This document shows, piece after piece, positions 25,827-33,224 of a stretch of DNA of 45,015 nt. Within the stretch, counting starts at the first letter, position 1. Each line of letters starts with the position of its first letter. The stretch covers positions 1 through 45,015 of the forward strand of contig JBLNBN010000050.1 in NCBI GenBank assembly GCA_050260015.1, read 5' to 3'. The notes below the pieces were generated by a model. The model was not told where the DNA came from. It was given only the letters and a program-made list of their open reading frames with translations, and did not search any database. The DNA comes from JBLNBN01 sp050260015 (GTDB taxonomy: Bacteria > Bacteroidota > Ignavibacteria > Kapaibacteriales > UBA2268). Made by a program: the position numbers and the translations under genes.

Positions 25827-28800
25827 TAATCTGCATCCTTTCCGTTCGATACGACAAACCAAGTTATGAGGTCAAAATTTTCGGGTATAAATTGTTCTTC
25901 TATTTTCGGTTGGTTCTTCTGCGCCTTGTTAGTCTCGGCTCCAAAATCCATTACTTGAATTACGTTTTCAGCGGCTTTTTTCGGAGTTTTCCCGGCGATC
26001 CAATTTTTAATTAGGGCCGCCAGCTTTTCCAACTCTTCTTTTTTGCCGTTGTCGATATCTTCGGACACGAAGCGATCCTCTTCTTTGTGATTGCGCAGTA
26101 TCGAAAGAATATCGCGTTTATTTAAATGGACTTGCGCTCCGTTCTCGTCGGCGTAAAGCAAGTGAATTTCTTTGTAATCATGGTGCGCGCCGTTCTTTTT
26201 CCGTTTGGGACACCCAAGCGCGGCGATAACGCCCTTCGGCAACGAGGGGTATTCGGGGTTGGGATTGGCCCTGAAGCCGGTAAATACCCCGTTGGGGATA
26301 GCATCGTACTCTGCGGCATGTTCCTTTAAGACGTCGAAGAGTTCATGCCTGAAGCTTTCCATCGATAAGTTGTAAAGCGCGAGCGTCTCGCTTCTTTGCT
26401 CAACTTCCTCCCACGACTGCTCCAATTGCTTTAGCATTAATTCTTCCTGCTTGCTGGCGAGCGGGTTGTCCTTTATGATACTTTCCAACTTTTCGTCAAT
26501 ATTAGGATCAACTTCAGTACCGACTAATTTCATAAGCGAAAGCCTGTTAACCACGCGGTGGTTTAGCTTGATGTAATCCTCGCAATTCTTCTCAGGCCAA
26601 AAGTTAACGCCCATAATCTCATCGTTCGGCGAGCCGATACGATCTATACGGCCAAACCTCTGAAGAAGTCGCACGGGATTCCAATGAATATCGTAGTTGA
26701 CAATGCAATCGGAGTCCTGTAAGTTTTGTCCTTCGCTCAGCACGTCGGATGCAATAAGGATATCAATTGGGTTATGCAGCTTTTTGGCGCACTCAGGATC
26801 GTGCTTTTCTATAAATTCTTTCCAAGCATCGAAGTCCTCGATGGGTTCGACGCCTTTCTCCCGGTAGAGCAGGGTCCAATCCTTTTCCTTAAATAGCTTC
26901 GAGTAAGGCGCGAAGCGTTCCAGCAAAGGCTCAAAGGAATTCCCTTTGAAGCCGTCGGACGTAGCGAAACTATCGCCCGTTATATAAGCTACAGCTTTAA
27001 ACCTGTCGGCAAGTTTTTCGAACAAGTACTGCGCGGTATCTTTGTACGTGGTAAATATAATTACCTTTTTATTCTTTTTGCTTTTTTGCTTTTGCTCGAT
27101 AAAATCAATTAGCCTGGCAAGCTTTTTATCCTCTCGGTAGTCGCATTTAACGTTAGCTCTCATTTTATCAAGACTTTTCTTGAGACTTTCAAAAGCGTCA
27201 ATATCCTGCTTGATGCCTTCGCGGAATTTGTCTAATTTCGTAATAGTCGAAATTCCAATAGGGTTTTTCTTTCCAATTTCAACTTCTAAATCGGCAGCCA
27301 AATCTTCGAGATCATCCATTTCTGCGCTTTCGGTATAATCTAATTTAGCTTCGGTATTATAATTTAAATACTTGTCGACCTTATCAAGCACGCTTTTAAA
27401 ATAGTTAAGCATATTCCCGATAGTAATATCAAATGCGTTCCAGCAGGATTCGAGGCGTTTTACAAGCAGGATGTACATCATCTTAGCAAGGAAGTATTCG
27501 CGTTGCACTTGGTCTGAAATAGCGGATTCGGCTTTAGCGTTTTCCGTATATTCAGATGGCCTGTACGCAATAAAACTGATTTTGCATGCTTCTAGGATAC
27601 CATCGAAATTCTTATATTCGCCGATGTAGTCCAGTTCCACGCCTATTGAAATAGGTTTTTGCTTTTTGGGGAACTTTATCGTACTGTCTTCTTTCTCGAT
27701 CATTGATCGCGTACGTGCGACAATAAGCGCGTCTGTTAAATCGAAGAATCGATTATCGAGTTGAGAAACAAAATCCCTAATCGTACGATTTTCAAGCGCC
27801 TGCCAGTTAGAGTAAACCTTTTGCGCATTTGAAAAAAGGTATGTTAAATTCGGGATTTTAAGATCTGTATTCTTAAATCCGTCTTCTCTCCCTTTTACAA
27901 TTAACTTAAATTGATTACGCAGGTCGTCGAGCTTATTGTTGATTGGAGTAGCGGAGAGCTGAAGTACCTTTACGTCGCCGCGGTTCTTTTCCAATAAATT
28001 CTCAACTAAGAACTTATAACGCGATGATTTGTCATTGCGAAGGTTATGGCTTTCGTCGATTACAAAAAGAATTCTCTCGTTATTCTGGAGCGCGTGAATC
28101 TTATGGTTATAGTTATTGTTTGAAAGCCGTTCGTTTTGTAGGTCGGTGTGAAATCTAACTAAATAATCTAAGTGGTCATTATCAAATTTTGACTTATTAC
28201 CCTTAATATACTGTACCCAATTGCCGCGCAACTTTTTCGGGCAAAATAACACGACGCGGTACCCCATGTTTTGATAGTATTTCATGACAGCAAGCGCAGT
28301 CCAAGTTTTACCAAGACCAACGGCATCGGCAAGAATAGCCCCATTATACTTTTCAAGCATCTTAATGAGTGTTATCACTGCCTTCTGCTGATACGGGAAT
28401 AATGTCTTATAGAGAGTGGTATGCTCAATTAACTTTATTTCTTTAGACTCAGAAAATCCGTTGTATAGGTCATTCTTAAAACATTCGAATAAAACCTTAT
28501 AGTACAGCTTTTTCGGATCATACTCCTTAAAGTAGGATTCAATTTGTTCTATAATGTACTCTTTTATATTCTTTGAGTTTTTGTCTCCTAATTCAATATC
28601 TTCTTTTGAATTACTCCAAAGATTATCGAACCAACGCTCGACTTTTTCATAATCCGCATCGCCGCCAGTTATAGCAGTATTTAACTCAATATTTGAGGAT
28701 GGCCTTAATCCTATTCCTGCTTCCGTTAAATTAGAGCTTCCGATTATATAGAATTTATTTTTTGGTTCAGCATCATCGTACACAAACGTTTTTGCGTGGC

Positions 28801-29140
28801 AGAATTGGCTAGGGGGTTGCCTTAGTTCGACTTTGGCTTGATTTATAAATTTAATTGCATCTTCGCTTTTACTTTTTAGTTTAAGAGCATCTGAAATATC
28901 TAGATTTTCTCTTAGTAAATCGACAATTTTGTTTTTCTTATCCTCTTTAACTACTAATTCTCCAAGAATCATATTAATTGACTTCGGCTTATTAACCTGC
29001 TCATAAAAGTAAGATAAAGCATTAATTGTAAAGTAGCCTGTTACAACTTTAAGATCGCCTTCTCCAATATTCTTAGATAAATAATGACTAACACACTGTG
29101 AATTCTCTTTGTTCTCATGTTGTTTGTTATCTAAAAGCAT
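25826..29140 (-). CDS. PLD-nuclease/SNF2-type helicase fusion of a restriction-like system
   Basis: A 1104-residue protein. The N-terminal phospholipase D-like nuclease domain has 'HAKTFVYD' (H115, K117) and 'IGSSNLTEAGIG' (133-144). A superfamily 2 helicase follows: Walker A 'ADAVGLGKTW' (K278), Walker B 'FVIDESHNLRN' (D362-H365), motif III-like 'LQLSATPINN', then a C-terminal helicase half with 'ASDVLSEGQNLQDSD' and 'LQRFGRIDRIG' (near 825). The C-terminal about 200 residues are charged and unassigned. Its stop overlaps the methylase start. The set (methylase, ATP-dependent motor, PLD nuclease) is what a restriction or BREX/DISARM-like defence system needs. A named system could not be assigned from sequence alone. 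Confidence 0.88.
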   Translation of the reverse strand: MLLDNKQHENKENSQCVSHYLSKNIGEGDLKVVTGYFTINALSYFYEQVNKPKSINMILGELVVKEDKKNKIVDLLRENLDISDALKLKSKSEDAIKFINQAKVELRQPPSQFCHAKTFVYDDAEPKNKFYIIGSSNLTEAGIGLRPSSNIELNTAITGGDADYEKVERWFDNLWSNSKEDIELGDKNSKNIKEYIIEQIESYFKEYDPKKLYYKVLFECFKNDLYNGFSESKEIKLIEHTTLYKTLFPYQQKAVITLIKMLEKYNGAILADAVGLGKTWTALAVMKYYQNMGYRVVLFCPKKLRGNWVQYIKGNKSKFDNDHLDYLVRFHTDLQNERLSNNNYNHKIHALQNNERILFVIDESHNLRNDKSSRYKFLVENLLEKNRGDVKVLQLSATPINNKLDDLRNQFKLIVKGREDGFKNTDLKIPNLTYLFSNAQKVYSNWQALENRTIRDFVSQLDNRFFDLTDALIVARTRSMIEKEDSTIKFPKKQKPISIGVELDYIGEYKNFDGILEACKISFIAYRPSEYTENAKAESAISDQVQREYFLAKMMYILLVKRLESCWNAFDITIGNMLNYFKSVLDKVDKYLNYNTEAKLDYTESAEMDDLEDLAADLEVEIGKKNPIGISTITKLDKFREGIKQDIDAFESLKKSLDKMRANVKCDYREDKKLARLIDFIEQKQKSKKNKKVIIFTTYKDTAQYLFEKLADRFKAVAYITGDSFATSDGFKGNSFEPLLERFAPYSKLFKEKDWTLLYREKGVEPIEDFDAWKEFIEKHDPECAKKLHNPIDILIASDVLSEGQNLQDSDCIVNYDIHWNPVRLLQRFGRIDRIGSPNDEIMGVNFWPEKNCEDYIKLNHRVVNRLSLMKLVGTEVDPNIDEKLESIIKDNPLASKQEELMLKQLEQSWEEVEQRSETLALYNLSMESFRHELFDVLKEHAAEYDAIPNGVFTGFRANPNPEYPSLPKGVIAALGCPKRKKNGAHHDYKEIHLLYADENGAQVHLNKRDILSILRNHKEEDRFVSEDIDNGKKEELEKLAALIKNWIAGKTPKKAAENVIQVMDFGAETNKAQKNQPKIEEQFIPENFDLITWFVVSNGKDAD

Positions 29141-29356
29141 TCTGATTCCGGAAAATAATGGATAATCTCTTTCTACAAATCTAATAAATTTTTCAAAAGT
29201 CGTTCGGAAAAATTAATAAAATTCGTATTTTTATACTGCAAACTTAACTTTTCCCGCGCCAAGTCGCGTCGCCCGGGGTCGCGCGCAAATGGAAAGAAAT
29301 AAACTCGGAGCGTTCGCAAGGCATTCCTACGGGGACCGCGGGAACGATAAAATCTC

Positions 29357-29373
29357 CCGCGGCTTCGCCGCGG
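29357..29373. repeat. Short perfect palindrome with TTC loop
   Basis: CCGCGGC-TTC-GCCGCGG. It begins a segment ('GGCTTCGCCGCGGCAGGGAT' onward to 29392) repeated with few changes at 30060-30092. Confidence 0.65.
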
Positions 29374-29394
29374 CAGGGATGTGGTTGGTGGCAT

Positions 29395-29452
29395 GCTATT
29401 CTATAGACATGCGAATCCTTCGGATTCGTCCGGAGCGCTATTCTATCAGCAT
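29395..29452. repeat. Direct repeat flanking a palindrome
   Basis: GCTATTCTATAGACAT (29395-29410) recurs as GCTATTCTATCAGCAT (29437-29452). Between them lies the perfect hairpin CGAATCC-TTC-GGATTCG (29412-29428). From memory this resembles interspersed spacer repeats of Bacteroidota-like genomes. Confidence 0.65.
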
Positions 29453-29604
29453 TTCTGCGTTATTTAAAGCGCTTTATGTTATTTGAAATTTCTTTGGTTT
29501 CCCTATCGGGTCGGGAATGACGGATAGCGTTTATTCCCAAGCGCTTACGCGTTATTTCCTTGTATTGCGCCTGATCAATGGTCAATGATAAATGTTAAAT
29601 GACT

Positions 29605-29955
29605 TTACATTTCCACCCCGAACTTCCCCAAAACGTAGATCATCAGGTAGTAGAAGAGCACCATGACGAGCAGGGAGAGAGTTAATGAGAGCCAGAAGTT
29701 CCAGCCGTGCTTCAGCAGGACGGGCAGGAGTATGAAAAACGATAGCGAGGGGATGACGAGCCAAAAAATGCTGCCGGAAAGAGCGGATATCTTTTCGACG
29801 CTCTTCGTTTCGACGTAGAGCCAGATTATCGCGAGGACCGAGACGAGCGGCACCGACGCAAGGATGCTCCCGAGAAGGCTGCTGCGCTTCGAGATCTCCG
29901 AGATCGCCGTTATGATCACGGCCGAGATTAGTATTTTAATTATGATATATAGCAT
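29605..29955 (-). CDS. DUF3147-family small membrane protein
   Basis: A 116-residue protein with four predicted transmembrane segments (about 3-20, 28-47, 60-80 and 85-110). 'ISKRSSLLGSILASVPLVSVLAIIWLYVET' and 'FWLVIPSLSFFILLPVLLKHGWNFWLSL' match the DUF3147 family. It is an inner-membrane protein of unknown function. GGAGG lies about 7 nt before the start. It stands alone between two repeat-bearing spacers. Confidence 0.88.
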   Translation of the reverse strand: MLYIIIKILISAVIITAISEISKRSSLLGSILASVPLVSVLAIIWLYVETKSVEKISALSGSIFWLVIPSLSFFILLPVLLKHGWNFWLSLTLSLLVMVLFYYLMIYVLGKFGVEM

Positions 29956-30387
29956 ACTTCCCTCCTGAATATCCTAAAAATTAAGAAATTTAGGAGAAAT
30001 AATATAATGAAATTTCCTGGATGAGCTCCGCCAGCGGCGGTATATTTGTATCTTCCCCGGGGCTTCGCCGCGACAGGGATGTAGTTGGGGGGCGGCGCTT
30101 CGCGTTAGAAAGCCGTAACCTCTCCGAGGTTAAGAAATGAGTTTACGCGCTTGAAAATACATTAATATCTTGTTCGAAATCCTTTGGACTCTTCGCTTTG
30201 TTCTGAGTGACAAACTCATCTATTTTTATAAAGTTAACGCGTCATTTACTTGCATCCGTCATTCCAGCGCAAGCGCCCGGTATGGCGGGGGCGAGTTTTC
30301 GCGCCAGTTAAGAGGGGAATCTTAACCTGCGAAAAATACGAACCGATCCTTCGCGTTAACAATAAAAACGTTTTCAGGAAATTCTAA
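29956..30387. other. Repeat-bearing spacer upstream of the dioxygenase gene
   Basis: No gene is supported. It contains the second copy of the 29361-29392 repeat (30060-30092), a short palindrome AACCTC-TCC-GAGGTT (30117-30131) and 'GAGCTCCGCCAGCGGCGG' (30023-30040), another likely spacer-repeat fragment. Promoters for the flanking divergent genes should lie here. Confidence 0.55.
30060..30092. repeat. Second copy of the spacer repeat at 29361-29392
   Basis: The sequences GGCTTCGCCGCGACAGGGAT and GTAGTTGGGGG follow each other here. They match 29361-29392 except for about three positions. The repeat occurs on the same strand in both spacers around the DUF3147 gene. Confidence 0.65.
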
Positions 30388-31218
30388 ATGCCATTGAACG
30401 AATTAAACAGGTTGGCGCAGGGCGCTGAGACGACCGAAGAAATGCCGGCGCTCTTCCTCGGGCACGGCAGCCCTATGAACGCGATAGAGGACAACGAATT
30501 TACCCGCGGTTGGCGGGAACTCGGCGCCGCGCTCCCTCGCCCGAAAGCTGTCCTTTGCGTTTCCGCGCACTGGGAGACGAACGGAACTCACGTTACCGCG
30601 ATGCCCCGCCCCGAAACGATACACGATTTCGGGGGATTCCCAAGGGCGCTCTACGAGGAGAAGTACCCCGCCCCGGGCAGCCCGGAACTCGCCCGCGAAG
30701 TTAAGGAAGCGATCGAAAGCGACGACGTCGGGCTGCACGACAAATGGGGGCTGGACCACGGCGCCTGGAGCGTGCTTAAGCATATCTTCCCGGCGGCGGA
30801 CGTGCCGGTAGTTCAGTTGAGCCTGGACCAAAGGAAGTCCCCGCGCGCTCATTTCGAATTGGCGAAGGAGCTTGCGCCGCTCCGCCGGAAGGGAGTATTG
30901 ATAATAGGCAGCGGGAATATGGTCCACAATCTGCGATTAGTAGCCTGGAACAAGCTCGGGGAAGTGGGTTACGCTTTCGATTGGGCGGCGGAGGCCGGGG
31001 AGAAAATGAAGTCGGCTATACTTTCGGGCGACGCGGATTCGCTCGTAAACTACGGATCGCTCGGGAAAGAGGTAGAACTCGCCGTACCGACGCCGGAGCA
31101 TTTCCTGCCGTTGCTCTACGCGCTGGCCCTGAAGCGGGAAGGGGAGAATCTTTCGCTCTTCAACGATAGGGCGGTAGGCGGCTCGCTTACGATGACGTGC
31201 GTAAAGATTGGGCAATAG
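30388..31218 (+). CDS. ygiD: 4,5-DOPA dioxygenase extradiol (YgiD/LigB family)
   Basis: A 276-residue protein. 'MPALFLGHGSPMNAIEDNEF' (H26), 'LCVSAHWETNGTHVTAMPRPETIHDFGGFP' (H61, H79), 'YPAPGSPELA', 'DHGAWSVLKHIFP' (H124) and 'IIGSGNMVHNLR' (H180 region) follow the YgiD pattern closely. It is a zinc/iron extradiol ring-cleavage dioxygenase that opens catechols such as L-DOPA. AGGAAA lies 7 nt before the ATG. It is a single-gene unit, and the physiological substrate in this organism is unknown. Confidence 0.93.
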   Translation: MPLNELNRLAQGAETTEEMPALFLGHGSPMNAIEDNEFTRGWRELGAALPRPKAVLCVSAHWETNGTHVTAMPRPETIHDFGGFPRALYEEKYPAPGSPELAREVKEAIESDDVGLHDKWGLDHGAWSVLKHIFPAADVPVVQLSLDQRKSPRAHFELAKELAPLRRKGVLIIGSGNMVHNLRLVAWNKLGEVGYAFDWAAEAGEKMKSAILSGDADSLVNYGSLGKEVELAVPTPEHFLPLLYALALKREGENLSLFNDRAVGGSLTMTCVKIGQ

Positions 31219-31220
31219 AT

Positions 31221-31258
31221 AAAAAAACGCGCGCATCTCCCAGTGCGGAAATGCGCGC
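31221..31258 (-). terminator. Terminator of the small lysine-rich protein gene
   Basis: GCGCGCAT (31229-31236) pairs with ATGCGCGC (31251-31258). On the minus strand it is followed by seven Ts (31221-31227). It lies about 31 nt past the stop of the 31290-31403 gene. The stem may also act on the converging dioxygenase transcript. Confidence 0.85.
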
Positions 31259-31289
31259 TAAGCACATTTGCATACCGTTTTCGCGCGGC

Positions 31290-31403
31290 TTATTTAATCT
31301 TGCCGACAGCCGCTTTTTTCTCCTGCTTTTCCTTTCTTTTTTCCATTAAGCTCTTAGTGGGCTTCTTTTTAGCTTCTTTTTTTATTTCATGTTCCTTAGC
31401 CAT
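31290..31403 (-). CDS. 37-residue lysine-rich small protein
   Basis: The short frame reads MAKEHEIKKEAKKKPTKSLM followed by EKRKEKQEKKAAVGKIK, then TAA. GGAG lies 9 nt before the ATG, and a strong terminator follows at 31221-31258. The frame is therefore flanked by proper initiation and termination signals. The product is highly basic and helical. Very similar short Lys/Glu-rich proteins occur in many Bacteroidota-type genomes as uncharacterised open frames (from memory). It may bind nucleic acid or ribosomes; no function is known. Confidence 0.75.
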   Translation of the reverse strand: MAKEHEIKKEAKKKPTKSLMEKRKEKQEKKAAVGKIK

Positions 31404-31818
31404 GACGCCAATCTCCGCAATGATGAGTACGAATACAAGTAAAGATAATCACGCTTATACGGTTAATTTATTTAGCTTTTTTTTAGTCGGTCGCCGCATC
31501 GGGAGAACCTTACGCTGAAACAAGCACAAGAAAAGGAAGATCACGCAAAGCCCGCTAAAAAAAAATTATGTTTAATAATAATCCGGCTATTCATGTGCGT
31601 TAATCATAATTTTAGTCTTATCTAAGGTCGGATTAAATTCCTTTCTTCAGCCGCGCCCCTCTTAATAGGCTCACAAATCAAGGCGTCGAGGTGTAGTCGT
31701 GATAAAAATATTAGAGGGAAGCTGGATTTTGTGCGAAAATTTTTGTTTTTCGCATGTAATTTTACTAAGTTGCAAATATGCTTTAATCGATATTCTAACC
31801 TAAAAATGGAGAATCACG
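31404..31818. other. Intergenic spacer between divergent genes
   Basis: No supported gene. It should contain promoters for the lysine-rich protein gene and the serine hydrolase gene. A lysine-rich plus-strand stretch near 31515-31570 lacks a normal start codon and is not called. The right part is AT-rich. Confidence 0.5.
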
Positions 31819-33057
31819 ATGAGATTTCATGGCTTACTTAAGAATTTATTGCGTTTTTCAGTAGTATTATTAATCGCCGGTCACATAATATCCTGCTCGG
31901 ACGACGACGCAGTCAAACCGCCGGCGCTAAAGACGCTGGAGGACAGCGTCCGGCAAAAGGTTTGGTATACGATGGACACGATGATTAAAGCCAGGGGGAT
32001 ACCCGGGGCTATCGTCATGATCGAAAAGGCGGGCTACGAGCCATGCTATATCTCGGTGGGGTACCGCGACGATCAAAAAGACACGATGAAAACTAATACC
32101 AGGTTCCTGGTAGGCAGCATCTCTAAAACGTTCGTGGCCGAAGTGATCCTGCAGTACGTAAAGCTGGGCAAGATCGGCTTAGACGATAAGTTGACCAAGT
32201 ACCTCGACGCGATAACGATACCCGGCATCGAAAACGTTACGATCCGACAGTTGCTGAACCACACAAGCGGCATGGGCGAATACCTAACGGATTCCTTTAT
32301 TCCCTGGGCAATCGCGCATAAGGGCTCTTCAATAAGCAGGGCCGCGCTCACCGACACCTTAAATACAAAAAAACTTTTGTTCGAGCCCGGTAAGGAAGTG
32401 CATTACTCCAACGCGGCATATATCACGCTCGGTCTTCTCGCCGAAAAAATTGGCGGCAAGCCGGTCGAGCAACTCGTTAAGGAACTTTACATCAACCCGA
32501 TGGGATTCCAAAACACTAACTTCCCGAGCAGCCTAACCGAAACCAATACATGGCTTTCCAACGAAGCGCATGGATACGGCTATGGCCTAACTGGCGAGCT
32601 TGTCGATTACACATCGTTCGACCCGTCGTACACCTGGTCGGCCGGCGCGGTAGTTTCGAACGCGTACGATTTAAGGGAGCACCTAAAGGAATTGCTTACG
32701 GGCGACAAAATGCTGAATACGAGCCTCCAGGCAGAAAGGCTTAAATTCAACTCGACTACGTTGCCGTCCTACGGCACGGTTTCCTTCGGGCTGGCGGTCG
32801 CCCAGATCGGGGAAAAATACCGCGGGCACTCCGGCGGCTGGCTCGGCTACAACTCCAATATCTACTATAGAATGGATAAGAACACTTACTTCATCACGTT
32901 CGTAAATAAGTATTCCGGCGGCGAAAACCCCGCATGGGACCTAATGATCTATGTGAACGAAGTACTCTTCCCCGGCGAGCCCGCTCAAATCGTTCGCTTC
33001 GACGAGAGCCGCGCATTCGGGACCAGGTACTTTGAATCGAGACATTCGACGAAATAA
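31819..33057 (+). CDS. Lipoprotein serine hydrolase of the class C beta-lactamase family
   Basis: A 412-residue protein with a lipoprotein signal (hydrophobic stretch to 'GHIISC', Cys26). The catalytic motifs of the class C beta-lactamase/D-peptidase fold are present: SxxK in 'VGSISKTF' (S100, K103), Y-x-N in 'HYSNAAY' (Y196, N198) and 'HSGGWLGYN' near 338 in place of KTG. Members hydrolyse D-amino-acid peptides, esters or beta-lactams. GGAG lies 7 nt upstream of the ATG. It precedes the giant synthetase gene by 167 bp on the same strand, so it could be a cluster-associated peptidase or esterase, although a short hairpin at about 33064-33094 may separate the two. Confidence 0.9.
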   Translation: MRFHGLLKNLLRFSVVLLIAGHIISCSDDDAVKPPALKTLEDSVRQKVWYTMDTMIKARGIPGAIVMIEKAGYEPCYISVGYRDDQKDTMKTNTRFLVGSISKTFVAEVILQYVKLGKIGLDDKLTKYLDAITIPGIENVTIRQLLNHTSGMGEYLTDSFIPWAIAHKGSSISRAALTDTLNTKKLLFEPGKEVHYSNAAYITLGLLAEKIGGKPVEQLVKELYINPMGFQNTNFPSSLTETNTWLSNEAHGYGYGLTGELVDYTSFDPSYTWSAGAVVSNAYDLREHLKELLTGDKMLNTSLQAERLKFNSTTLPSYGTVSFGLAVAQIGEKYRGHSGGWLGYNSNIYYRMDKNTYFITFVNKYSGGENPAWDLMIYVNEVLFPGEPAQIVRFDESRAFGTRYFESRHSTK

Positions 33058-33224
33058 TTCAGGCCGGCGGAGCGGAACTTGCGGCCTCCGTCGATAAAAA
33101 CTATAGCGTTTCTTTTTAATCCGGCAAAATCGAACCGATATCGAAATCACAAGGTACGGCAAAAAGCTCTAATAAAATTGGTCAGCGGTTATTGAATATA
33201 TCTTAGAAGCGGAATAAATATTAG

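Larger units (their letters stand above)
29141..29604. other. Repeat-bearing spacer upstream of the helicase gene
   Basis: No supported gene is seen here. The spacer contains the promoter side of the helicase gene, two short palindromes with TTC loops (29357-29373 and 29412-29428), a direct repeat, and at its left-facing end the low-complexity 'GATCAATGGTCAATGATAAA'. The plus-strand frames in it look like chance. Confidence 0.6.

Noticed and set aside
29141..30387. A CRISPR array in the repeat-bearing spacers.
   Set aside because: The repeats are not regularly spaced, occur only twice, and no cas genes are nearby.
31515..31570. Lysine-rich plus-strand peptide ('KQAQEKEDHAKPAKKK') with a GGGAG upstream.
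   Set aside because: There is no ATG, GTG or TTG at the right spacing (only CTG), and the frame runs into unrelated AT-rich sequence.
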